A stretch of 43,949 nucleotides of DNA from NCBI GenBank assembly GCA_964399965.1, contig CAYNRX010000016.1:1-43949 (forward strand), written 5' to 3'. This document shows positions 23,654 through 31,817 of the stretch, in pieces. This stretch comes from UBA1381 sp964399965 (GTDB lineage: Bacteria > Bacillota > Clostridia > UBA1381). The notes beneath the pieces were generated by a model. It did no database searches. It saw only the letters and a program-made list of their open reading frames with translations, and was not told the DNA's origin. A program made the translations under genes and the position numbers. Position 1 is the stretch's first letter. Every line of letters starts with the position of its first letter.

Positions 23654-24569
23654 TCTTAAATCCTCCTCTCGTCAGCAAATACATCACTGCCATCCTGACA
23701 GCAACGCCGTTTGTGACCTGTTCGTTGATAACGCTCTGATCCCCGTCTACGACCGCCGAGGAAAACTCCACCCCGCGGTTCACCGGCCCCGGATGCATTA
23801 TCAGGGCGTCGGGCTTGGCGAATCTCAGCCGTTTTTCGTCTATGCCGAAGAAGCGGAAATATTCCCTTATGCTGGGGAATAACCCCTTCTTCTGCCGCTC
23901 CAGCTGTATCCTAAGCCCCATTACAACATCGGCGTCTACCATGGCCTCGTGAACGGTGTTGAACACCTTCACGCCCAGCCTTTCTATCTCCGGGGGCATC
24001 AGGGTGGTAGGGCCGCCGACACAGACCTCGGCGCCAAGCTTTGTTAAGCCGTAGATGTTGCTGCGGGCAACGCGGCTGTGGAAGATATCGCCGAGTATCG
24101 CGACCTTTAAGCCCTCTATGCGCCCCTTTTTCCTCATTATAGTCAGCATATCAAGAAGCGCCTGCGTGGGATGCTCGTTCATGCCATCGCCGGCGTTTAT
24201 CACCGACGCCTTTACCAGCGGAGCGATAAGATGCGGGGCGCCGCTCATGCTGTGGCGGATTATCAGAAGATCTGTACCCATCGCGTCTATCGTTTTGGCG
24301 GTGTCTATGAGATTCTCGCCCTTAGCCACGCTTGAGCCGCTGGCGGAAATATTGGCGGCATTGGCGCTCATGTACTTTGCGGCCAGCTCGAAAGAAAGCC
24401 TTGTCCTGGTGCTGTTTTCATAAAACAGGGTGACCGCCGTTTTACCCTGCAAATGCGGCGTTTTCTTATTGGGCTGATCAAGCACATAGCGCATCGTATC
24501 GGCAGTTTTTAAAATGTATTTTATCTCTTCGGCAGACAGATCTTTCAGTCCCAGTAAATCCTTTGTCAT
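23637..24569 (-). CDS. pyrB: Aspartate carbamoyltransferase catalytic subunit
   Basis: The 310-residue enzyme condenses carbamoyl phosphate and aspartate. Signature segments are YENSTRTRLSFELA (phosphate loop), SGSSVAKGE, IRHSM, HPTQALLDML and MHPGPVNRG. No regulatory PyrI gene follows, as in Gram-positive bacteria. Its ATG shares one base with the pyrR stop (TAATG), and its SD (GAGGAGAAGG) lies inside pyrR. Confidence 0.96.
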   Translation of the reverse strand: MTKDLLGLKDLSAEEIKYILKTADTMRYVLDQPNKKTPHLQGKTAVTLFYENSTRTRLSFELAAKYMSANAANISASGSSVAKGENLIDTAKTIDAMGTDLLIIRHSMSGAPHLIAPLVKASVINAGDGMNEHPTQALLDMLTIMRKKGRIEGLKVAILGDIFHSRVARSNIYGLTKLGAEVCVGGPTTLMPPEIERLGVKVFNTVHEAMVDADVVMGLRIQLERQKKGLFPSIREYFRFFGIDEKRLRFAKPDALIMHPGPVNRGVEFSSAVVDGDQSVINEQVTNGVAVRMAVMYLLTRGGFKNETSN

Positions 24570-25123
24570 TATCCTTCTCCTCTTTCGCAGATCGCAACTC
24601 TTTTTATGACGCCGTTACCATCTATCTCCACGTTTATATGCTCGCTTTTTGACGTTGGAGCGGTCTTTCCCACGTAATCCGCGCTGAACGGAAGCTCTCT
24701 GTGCCCCCTGTCCACAAGGATCGCCAGTTCTATACGGTCGGGACGGCCGAGATCGAATATCTCCTCTATCGCCGCCCGTATCGTGCGCCCGGTGTAGAGG
24801 ACATCGTCAACGAGGATTATCCGCTTTTGATGTACCGAAAACGGTATGTCCGTGCCGTTTACGACCGGATGCTCGCTCAAGATCGTCAGGTCGTCACGAT
24901 AAAACGTGATATCAAGGCTTCCGATAGGGATCCTTTTCCCGCCGAATCGTTCCATCTGCGCCGCGATTTTTCGCGCCAGGACGGCTCCTCGTGTCTGTAT
25001 GCCAATGATAACGGTATCATCGGTATCCCTGCCGTGCTCGAGTATCTCGTATGCCATACGCGAGATAGCGCGTTCAACGGTGACCTCATCCATCAGTTCG
25101 GTCTTTTCCTGCAATTTGACCAT
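24569..25123 (-). CDS. pyrR: PyrR bifunctional regulator / uracil phosphoribosyltransferase
   Basis: The 184-residue PyrR protein contains the PRPP-binding loop IILVDDVLYTGRTIRAA and the usual QTRGAVLARKIA, SLDITFYRDDL and LVDRGHRELPF segments. The family binds pyr mRNA and attenuates transcription, with weak UPRTase activity. I chose ATG 25123 because AAAGGAG lies at good spacing and the N terminus MVKLQEKTELMDE fits the family; the frame open to 25177 runs into the promoter. It heads the pyr operon from the promoter at 25169-25197. I see no attenuator in the short leader of about 40 bases. Confidence 0.93.
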   Translation of the reverse strand: MVKLQEKTELMDEVTVERAISRMAYEILEHGRDTDDTVIIGIQTRGAVLARKIAAQMERFGGKRIPIGSLDITFYRDDLTILSEHPVVNGTDIPFSVHQKRIILVDDVLYTGRTIRAAIEEIFDLGRPDRIELAILVDRGHRELPFSADYVGKTAPTSKSEHINVEIDGNGVIKRVAICERGEG

Positions 25124-25168
25124 ATGCCTCCGCTCCTTTTTTTTGATTTTTAATATCAGCTGTCTATA

Positions 25169-25197
25169 ATTATACACTAAATTTCCTGTTTTGTCTA
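25169..25197 (-). promoter_or_regulatory. Promoter of the pyr operon
   Basis: TAGACA, 17 bp, TATAAT on the minus strand. The transcript would start near 25162, leaving only about 39 bases before pyrR ATG. That is too short for a PyrR terminator/antiterminator leader. Confidence 0.7.
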
Positions 25198-25254
25198 TAC
25201 CCAGCAGGGAATTTCATATTTTTTTAGTTAATTATAAAATTTTTATTAAAACCC

Positions 25255-25283
25255 TTGCAAGCGTGCGGAAAATAAGGTATAAT
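25255..25283 (+). promoter_or_regulatory. Promoter of the stalk-domain protein operon
   Basis: TTGCAA, 17 bp, TATAAT. It is divergent from the pyr operon promoter, with about 58 bases between their -35 boxes. Confidence 0.75.
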
Positions 25284-25348
25284 GTAAGTGGTATAAAGCC
25301 GGGAGTTTTATAAAAACGCTCCCAATACCGGGAAAGGAATGACAAGAT

Positions 25349-26698
25349 ATGAACATCAAAAAGAAACTTACAGCCCTGGCTGCCGCAGCAGCTGTAGCCT
25401 CTTCACTGTCTCCGGCTGCTTTGGCAGAAACGAGCACAGATGAGTTTACACAGAAGGTAAACGATATAATAAACACCGTCTCCGCTAATGAGGACGTAGA
25501 TATACTCTTAAACGGCGAGCTGATGACGTTTGACGATGTAAAACCGGAAATCATAAGCGACAGGACAATGCTCCCGTTCAGAAAGGTCCTTGAGGATCTG
25601 GGCGCTACCGTATCGTTTGACAATGATACGAGAACGGCTTCCGCCACTAAGGACGACATCACTATTTCGTTTTCGATAGACTCTAACGTAATTACCGTCA
25701 ATAACGGCGGCGAGGTATCCACGATAGAGATGGATGTTGCCCCGGTGATAAAGAACGACCGCACTCTGGTGCCTATCCGCTTTATGAGCGAATCCTTCGG
25801 CATGAGCGTTGGCTGGGATAATACATACCGCACGGCGGTGATCGTAGACTACGCTTCCTATGCCAAGGAAATAGAATCTACCGCGCCTAATTATACAAGG
25901 CTGATATCTCTTACCGGTGAAATGATGGAGACTCTGCCGGAAAATTACACCAGCACCAGCTCTGTTGATCTTACCATCGTTATGCCTGACGGCGAAGGTC
26001 AAAGCGAGATCAGCTTCTCCATCGATGAGACAGGCAAGGTGGCCGGAGCCAACAGCGAGGGCGATTCGACAATGGATATAACCGTAAACGCCGTTGACGG
26101 CGGCGAGCTGTCAACGCTGCTTGCCGATCTGCCGATAGACTTAAACGATATCAAGGGCGCAAGATTTGTTGTGCGCACTGTTGATGGCAAATATTATCTG
26201 AAAACAAACCTCTTGCAGGTGCTGGAGAAGGCAATGCCCGATAATGATACTATAGGGCTGGCGTCAATGGTCATTGATGAGAGCGTCTGGATAGAGTTCA
26301 CAATGGAGCAGCTTATGAGCGTACTCGCTCCCGGGACTGATATGTCAGCTTTTAACGATATGATGGCGGCCGCCGAGCTGGGCAAGGCTCCCACAGTCGA
26401 GGACAGCCTGCGCCTTTCCTATGAGGGCTTGGAGAATATCGACCTGATGACGGGGCTTTCCATCGATCTTTCGGTAGCTTCCTTCGCCGACATCGACAGC
26501 GGCATTACTATCGAACAGCAGGATAATTCCCTCACTATCGGCATGAATGTCGAGGAAGCCGGCGTAACGGTGCAAATGACCGCCTCCGTGACCTACGCCC
26601 CGGCCGAAGCAGGCAGCATCACTATCGACAAGCCGTTATCAAGTTTGACGATGCAGTTTTCACAGCTTTTGCAGGCTCTGGAAATGATACAGAACTAA
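25349..26698 (+). CDS. Secreted protein with copper-amine-oxidase-N (stalk) domain
   Basis: The 449-residue protein has a signal peptide (MNIKKK, Ala-rich core, cleavage near ALA-ETST). Residues about 48-170 match the copper amine oxidase N-terminal / stalk family twice over: DRTMLPFRKVLEDLGATV and then DRTLVPIRFMSESFGM with GWDNTYRTAVI. The remaining 270 residues are an acidic, beta-rich region without a match I recognise. Such stalks usually act as spacers or wall-associated modules; no catalytic function is implied. GGGAAAGGA precedes ATG. The gene at 26724 follows after 25 bases. Confidence 0.85.
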   Translation: MNIKKKLTALAAAAAVASSLSPAALAETSTDEFTQKVNDIINTVSANEDVDILLNGELMTFDDVKPEIISDRTMLPFRKVLEDLGATVSFDNDTRTASATKDDITISFSIDSNVITVNNGGEVSTIEMDVAPVIKNDRTLVPIRFMSESFGMSVGWDNTYRTAVIVDYASYAKEIESTAPNYTRLISLTGEMMETLPENYTSTSSVDLTIVMPDGEGQSEISFSIDETGKVAGANSEGDSTMDITVNAVDGGELSTLLADLPIDLNDIKGARFVVRTVDGKYYLKTNLLQVLEKAMPDNDTIGLASMVIDESVWIEFTMEQLMSVLAPGTDMSAFNDMMAAAELGKAPTVEDSLRLSYEGLENIDLMTGLSIDLSVASFADIDSGITIEQQDNSLTIGMNVEEAGVTVQMTASVTYAPAEAGSITIDKPLSSLTMQFSQLLQALEMIQN

Positions 26699-26723
26699 CA
26701 ATTTCGGAAGGGACTGATGCAAT

Positions 26724-27998
26724 ATGAAAAAAACAGCGGCTTTATTGGCAGCCGCAGTCCTGCTATCAACCACGGCAGCCTTTGCCGAGGTGCCGGAAAG
26801 CTACGTACAAGGCGGAGCCGGAGACATCGTACAGTCTATCGGTGTCTGCGATACGGACAAAACGTTTGATCCATCTGTTGAAACCGTGGAGGACTATTCT
26901 AAAGGCGTTATCGCCGCCGGCTTCGGCGACATGACCGGCGACAGCAGCCCGGAAATGGTGCTTGTGGAGCGCGACCGCGTGTCTATATATACTCTCGGCG
27001 AGGACGGAACAGTCATGAAGCTGTGGACGTATCTGGTAGAGCTGGCGGCGAACGAGGGCAGCTCCTACTCCAACGTGTTTTTCAAAAACCTCCCCACGGA
27101 GCTTGACGACGGGACTCTGATATACGATGAGCATTTGTGTATAGAAACCTACAGCGACAATTCCGCCGGCAGGAGTTACAAATTTGTTATCCTGGAACCG
27201 CGCCAAACCGATGATGGATTAAAGCTCACCGAAAAGGCAGCCATCACCAGAACAAAGACTGCAGAGAGCGAAACTCAGACCGTTCAGGGCTCCAACGGCG
27301 TTACCGTCTATTCCTACACGATGGAAAACGGCACGGGAACGAGCTACGGCGACTATGAAAACCTTTATACCGCCGCTCGCCGGACGCTGTTTGGTTACGG
27401 CTTTGCCGAGGACTACTTCCTCGTTTGCCATAACCGGCTGTGGTTCGATGAACCTTCTATCCCTGATACGACCGATATAAACGAAACGCTTATAAACAAA
27501 ATAAACGAGCTCAACAGGGATGAGAATTATAATGTATCTGAATTGGTGGACTGTGCTATGCTGTCTTACATAAAGGCGGATAATATCGGCCAGTCTTCCC
27601 CGGTCATGGAAATAGAAAGCTACGCTCCGGCCGATGAGCTTCTGGCTAACGCCCCCATAATGGTCGTGGTCAACGGTCAGCGGCTAACGTTTGATCAGCC
27701 GCCGGTCATACAAGACGGGCGTACGCTGGTGCCGGTCAGGGCGATCTTTGAAGCGCTGGGCGCAGAAGTAGCGTGGCTTGGAAACGGCGGCTGGATAGCG
27801 GCCTCTTCCGGCGATACGATAATCACCATGCAGATCAATAGCAATCGGTATTATGTGAACGGCGAGGAAAAAACTCTTGACGTTCCAGCACAGCTGATAA
27901 ACGACAGGACGATGGTTCCTGTAAGAGCGATCTCCGAATCGCTCAACGCCTCAGTAAGCTGGGATCAGTCCACTAAAACGGTGTCCGTTACAAAATAA
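26724..27998 (+). CDS. Secreted protein with C-terminal stalk domain
   Basis: The 424-residue protein starts with a signal peptide (MKKTAALLAAAVLLSTTAAF). Residues about 40-300 form an unrecognised domain with VCDTDKTF, the repeat-like GDMTGDSSPEMVLVERDRVS (an EF-hand- or FG-GAP-like Asp-rich loop) and an elongated beta region. The C-terminal 120 residues are a stalk domain with two DRT/DGRTLVPVRAIFEALGA-type repeats. It is the second gene after 25349 and shares the domain family, so the two may act together at the cell surface. A hairpin terminator follows at 28069. Confidence 0.83.
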   Translation: MKKTAALLAAAVLLSTTAAFAEVPESYVQGGAGDIVQSIGVCDTDKTFDPSVETVEDYSKGVIAAGFGDMTGDSSPEMVLVERDRVSIYTLGEDGTVMKLWTYLVELAANEGSSYSNVFFKNLPTELDDGTLIYDEHLCIETYSDNSAGRSYKFVILEPRQTDDGLKLTEKAAITRTKTAESETQTVQGSNGVTVYSYTMENGTGTSYGDYENLYTAARRTLFGYGFAEDYFLVCHNRLWFDEPSIPDTTDINETLINKINELNRDENYNVSELVDCAMLSYIKADNIGQSSPVMEIESYAPADELLANAPIMVVVNGQRLTFDQPPVIQDGRTLVPVRAIFEALGAEVAWLGNGGWIAASSGDTIITMQINSNRYYVNGEEKTLDVPAQLINDRTMVPVRAISESLNASVSWDQSTKTVSVTK

Positions 27999-28068
27999 AC
28001 GATAGCAGAGCAAGCCGGCCATACTAGCCGATAGGCTCTTTGCGGCAAATTTATAAGTATCACAAAAC

Positions 28069-28116
28069 ATACCGCCTATATACTGCTTAAAAAAAGCGGC
28101 AGTATATAGACGGTAT
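28069..28116 (+). terminator. ATACCGCC-type hairpin terminator
   Basis: ATACCGCCTATATACTGC pairs with GCAGTATATAGACGGTAT (one mismatch), followed by a T-rich run. It lies after the stalk-domain operon. Its stem resembles the hairpins at 9071 and 35413. Confidence 0.7.
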
Positions 28117-28182
28117 TCTTTATACTTTGCAACAGGAGCGTCCGCTTCGCCTGCAATACATTTACGGAAAGGAAAAACACAC

Positions 28183-29313
28183 ATGTACAAACTGCTTCAT
28201 CAGGATCACGGCGCACGCCGCGGTGAATTTCACACTCCGCACGGAGTGATACAGACCCCTGTATTCCAAAACGTGGGTACGGCGGCGGCTATCAAGGGCG
28301 CAGTGTCCACAACGGACTTAAAAGAGCTGGGGTGTCAGGTACAGCTGTCCAACACCTACCACCTGCATCTGCGGCCGGGCGACAGGCTGATAAAGGATCT
28401 GGGCGGATTGCACCGCTTCATGAATTGGGATCGGCCCATCCTGACCGACAGCGGCGGATTCCAGGTGTTCTCTCTGGCCTCCCTGCGCAAAATAACCGAG
28501 GAGGGCGTAAGATTTCAATCGCATATAGACGGACGCCGCATTTTTATGGGTCCGGAGGAAAGTATGCAGATACAGTCCAATCTCGGTTCAACGATAGCGA
28601 TGGCCTTTGACGAATGTGTGGAAAACCCTGCTCCCTATGATTACGTAAAACGCTCCTGCGAACGCACCTACCGCTGGCTGTGCCGCTGTAAGGAAGAAAT
28701 GAAACGGCTCAATTCCCTTGAGGACACGATAAATAAGGAGCAGATGCTTTTCGGCATCAACCAGGGCGGCGTCTTTGACGATCTGCGCGTATGGCACATG
28801 AAAGAGATCGCTAAGCTCGACCTGCCCGGTTACGCCATAGGCGGACTGGCTGTCGGCGAAAGCCACGAGGAGATGTACCATATATTGGACATAGTGCTTC
28901 CTCATGCGCCCCAGAACAAGCCCCGTTATCTGATGGGCGTAGGCACGCCGTCAAACATTATCGAATCGGTTGCCCGCGGAGTCGATTTCTTCGACTGTGT
29001 AATGCCCAGCCGCAATGCGCGCCACGCATTTATCTTTACCCGTCACGGGACGATGAATTTGATGAATCAGAAATATGAGCGTGATATGCTGCCTATCGAC
29101 CCAGAATGCGGCTGCGAGGCCTGCCGCAACTATTCGCGCGCCTATATCCGTCACCTGTTCAAGGCCAAGGAAATGCTTGCGATGCGCCTTTCGGTGATAC
29201 ACAACCTATACTTCTTCAATGAGCTGATGGCACGGATAAGAAAGGCGATCGAGGAGGATCGGTTTGAACAATTCCGCCGCGACAATGTAGAAAAATTGGC
29301 AAAACGTTTGTAA
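28183..29313 (+). CDS. tgt: tRNA-guanine (queuine) transglycosylase
   Basis: The 376-residue enzyme exchanges guanine-34 for preQ1 in tRNAs. Landmarks are LTDSGGFQVFSL with the catalytic-site Asp, the nucleophile Asp in FFDCVMPSRNARHA, GGLAVGE, and the zinc ligands CGCEAC plus His in SVIHNLYF. Length is normal. AAAGGAAA precedes ATG. No queA or other queuosine gene is next to it; a separate promoter and the upstream hairpin suggest it is independent. Confidence 0.96.
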   Translation: MYKLLHQDHGARRGEFHTPHGVIQTPVFQNVGTAAAIKGAVSTTDLKELGCQVQLSNTYHLHLRPGDRLIKDLGGLHRFMNWDRPILTDSGGFQVFSLASLRKITEEGVRFQSHIDGRRIFMGPEESMQIQSNLGSTIAMAFDECVENPAPYDYVKRSCERTYRWLCRCKEEMKRLNSLEDTINKEQMLFGINQGGVFDDLRVWHMKEIAKLDLPGYAIGGLAVGESHEEMYHILDIVLPHAPQNKPRYLMGVGTPSNIIESVARGVDFFDCVMPSRNARHAFIFTRHGTMNLMNQKYERDMLPIDPECGCEACRNYSRAYIRHLFKAKEMLAMRLSVIHNLYFFNELMARIRKAIEEDRFEQFRRDNVEKLAKRL

Positions 29314-29329
29314 AAATTTATAATTAATA

Positions 29330-29358
29330 TTGAAAAAAGCATTTGCCTGTGATAAAAT
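29330..29358 (+). promoter_or_regulatory. Promoter of araA
   Basis: TTGAAA, 17 bp, TAAAAT in the gap after tgt. A 15-bp dyad (TCCGTT, GAA, AACGGA) at 29374-29388 lies just downstream of the start point and may be an operator. Confidence 0.6.
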
Positions 29359-29420
29359 AACAGTATAGTAATATCCGTTGAAAACGGAAAATATTTACGA
29401 TAAGGAGTGAATAGCAAATA

Positions 29421-30899
29421 ATGAAAACTATGAAAGATTATGAATTTTGGTTCGTGACCGGCAGCCAGCACCTTTACGGCCCGGAAACTCTCGAACAGGT
29501 TGCGGCCGACTCGAAGATCATTGTAGACGGTCTCAACAACAGTGGTAAACTGCCTTGCAAGCTGGTGTTAAAACCAACGGTAAAGACGCCGGCGGAGATA
29601 AAAGCACTTTTTAAAGAAGCGTCCTACGATGATTCCTGTGCAGGCGTTATCACCTGGATGCATACCTTTAGCCCCTCGAAGATGTGGATAAACGGGCTTA
29701 AAGATTTCAAAAAGCCATACTGCCATTTCCACACTCAAGCTAACCGGGAGATCCCCTGGGACGAGATAGACATGGATTTCATGAACCTGAACCAATCGGC
29801 GCACGGCGACCGTGAGCACGGATTCATCGCCGCCAGACTGCGCATGGCCAGAAAGATAATCGTTGGCTACTGGGAGGACGAAAAGCCGCAGGCAAAGCTT
29901 GCCTCCTGGATGAGAAGCGCCGTAGGCTATGCTGTCAGCCAGAACCTGAAAATGGTGCGTTTCGGCGACAACATGCGCCAGGTGGCCGTTACCGAAGGCG
30001 ACAAGGTGGAAGCGGAGATAAAGCTCGGCTGGGATGTTGAATACCGCGGCATCGGCGATCTGGTGGCCGCAATGGATGCTGTTTCCGATGCGGAGCTGGA
30101 AGCAAAAATGGACGAGTACAAGACCCGTTACGATATCGACACCGACAACACCGACGCCGTCCGCTATCAAGCGCGTATCGAGTGCGGCCTGCTGAAGATA
30201 TTCGGTGAGAATGGCTATTCTGCGCTGACGACCAATTTCGAGGATCTCTACGGAATGGAACAGCTGCCGGGTCTGGCCTGCCAGAATATGATGGCCGATG
30301 GCTACGGTTTTGGCGGCGAAGGAGACTGGAAGGTCGCAGCCATGACGTATATCATGAAGTCGATGGCCGAAGGCATGAACGGAGGCACGGCTTTCATGGA
30401 GGATTATACATACCATCTGGAAAAAGGCAACGAGCATATCCTCGGCGCACATATGCTGGAGGTATGCCCCTCGGTAGCCGTGAACCGACCGAAAATACAG
30501 GTGCATGAGTTGGGTATAGGCGACAGGCGTCCGCCGGCCAGACTGGTGTTTGACTCCAAGGACGGCGATGCTATCGTTGCTTCTCTTGTGGATATGGGCG
30601 GCAGACTGCGCCTGATAGTAAACGATATCAAGGCCTGCAATCCTCTGCACAAGATGCCTAAATTACCGGTAGCGGGCGTTATGTGGAAGCCGCTGCCTGA
30701 CCTTGAGACCTCGGCCACAGCCTGGATAATGTCCGGCGGAGCGCATCACAGCGTTTTGAGCTATGATGTAACGGCGGAAATGATGCATGATTGGGCTGTG
30801 ATGATGGGGATCGAATACGTCCACATCGGAGCCGATACGAAGATAGAGGAGCTGGAAAAGGAGCTTCTGTGGAACGATATCGCGTATAAGCTCAAATAA
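29421..30899 (+). CDS. araA: L-arabinose isomerase
   Basis: The 492-residue enzyme converts L-arabinose to L-ribulose. Typical family segments are the N-terminal EFWFVTGSQHLYG, MHTFSPSKMWI, QANREIPWD and the metal-site region around MEDYTYHLEKGNE plus AHMLEVCPS. It stands alone: no araB, araD or transporter is adjacent. AAGGAG lies 13 bases before ATG 29421 (the ATG at 29430 is also possible). The promoter at 29330 and terminator at 30919 make it a single-gene unit. Confidence 0.96.
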   Translation: MKTMKDYEFWFVTGSQHLYGPETLEQVAADSKIIVDGLNNSGKLPCKLVLKPTVKTPAEIKALFKEASYDDSCAGVITWMHTFSPSKMWINGLKDFKKPYCHFHTQANREIPWDEIDMDFMNLNQSAHGDREHGFIAARLRMARKIIVGYWEDEKPQAKLASWMRSAVGYAVSQNLKMVRFGDNMRQVAVTEGDKVEAEIKLGWDVEYRGIGDLVAAMDAVSDAELEAKMDEYKTRYDIDTDNTDAVRYQARIECGLLKIFGENGYSALTTNFEDLYGMEQLPGLACQNMMADGYGFGGEGDWKVAAMTYIMKSMAEGMNGGTAFMEDYTYHLEKGNEHILGAHMLEVCPSVAVNRPKIQVHELGIGDRRPPARLVFDSKDGDAIVASLVDMGGRLRLIVNDIKACNPLHKMPKLPVAGVMWKPLPDLETSATAWIMSGGAHHSVLSYDVTAEMMHDWAVMMGIEYVHIGADTKIEELEKELLWNDIAYKLK

Positions 30900-30918
30900 A
30901 CGAATATTGAAAATATAA

Positions 30919-30981
30919 ATGGGCTGCCAGCCTCGAGCACAGGACCACCTTAAAAAGCGGTCTTTGCCGGGCTGGCAGCCC
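30919..30981. terminator. Bidirectional terminator between araA and proC
   Basis: A perfect 12-bp stem (GGGCTGCCAGCC/GGCTGGCAGCCC) encloses a second smaller pairing (GACC/GGTC). T-rich flanks lie on both sides of these convergent genes. Confidence 0.8.
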
Positions 30982-31003
30982 TGTTCTTTTATCAAGCTCC
31001 CTT

Positions 31004-31801
31004 TTACATTCCCTTAGACTTATCCATGCAGGCCTTCATGGCCTTTATAACGGCAGCGCGGAAGCCGTCCGCCTCCAGAGAAGCCACCGCGTCTATCGTC
31101 GTTCCGGCAGGCGAGCATACCATATCCTTAAGCTCTCCCGGATGCTTAGCCGTATCAAGCACCATTTTTGCACTTCCCAGCACTGCCTGGGCTGCAAATG
31201 TATAGGCCTGGGCACGGGGCATTCCGCCTATCACGGCCGCGTCGGCCATCGCTTCTATAAGCATGAACACGTATGCCGGGGATGAACCGCTCACAGCCGT
31301 CACCGCATCCATCAGCTTTTCCGGGACTATCTCCGCCCGTCCAAAGCTGTTGAATATATCCAAAACGGCCTTTGTCTTGTCTTCATCCATCTTCGCAAAC
31401 ATATTTAGCGACAGCGCCGCCATGCCCTCGCCGACCAGCGCCGGGGTATTTGGCATTGCCCGTATCAACTCTATCCGCCGCTGGAAGCAGTTCTCGAGCA
31501 TTTCCAGGCTCCGTCCTGCCGCTATAGATACTACGAGCGTATCCTCGCCCACCGCCGTTCTTATTTCCTTGATAACATCGGTGATAACATTTGGTTTTAC
31601 GCACAGGAAAAGAATATCACTTCCGGCTACATCGCAATTGTTCGTGGTGGTATTAACGCCGTACTCCTCTTTAAGACGCTCAAGCCCTACCGCGTTGAGA
31701 TCGGCTACCGTTATATCGGCCGCAGGCGTTATCCCTGCCTTGACAATACCGCCGATTATCGCGCCGCCCATGTTTCCTCCGCCAATAAATCCTATTTTCA
31801 T
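31004..31801 (-). CDS. proC: Pyrroline-5-carboxylate reductase
   Basis: The 265-residue enzyme reduces pyrroline-5-carboxylate to proline. It has the N-terminal Rossmann motif MKIGFIGGGNMGGAIIGG, then RAMPNTPALVGEGMAAL, and the C-terminal substrate region VSGSSPAYVFMLIEAM and VCSPAGTTIDAV. GGAGG precedes ATG. It lies 16 bases after the 680-residue surface protein and may be transcribed with it. Confidence 0.96.
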   Translation of the reverse strand: MKIGFIGGGNMGGAIIGGIVKAGITPAADITVADLNAVGLERLKEEYGVNTTTNNCDVAGSDILFLCVKPNVITDVIKEIRTAVGEDTLVVSIAAGRSLEMLENCFQRRIELIRAMPNTPALVGEGMAALSLNMFAKMDEDKTKAVLDIFNSFGRAEIVPEKLMDAVTAVSGSSPAYVFMLIEAMADAAVIGGMPRAQAYTFAAQAVLGSAKMVLDTAKHPGELKDMVCSPAGTTIDAVASLEADGFRAAVIKAMKACMDKSKGM

Positions 31802-31817
31802 GTTGCTTTCCTCCGTT

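Noticed and set aside
29568..30650. 360-codon minus-strand frame opposite araA
   Set aside because: It is fully antisense to a well-conserved gene, has no ribosome site and no recognisable domain.
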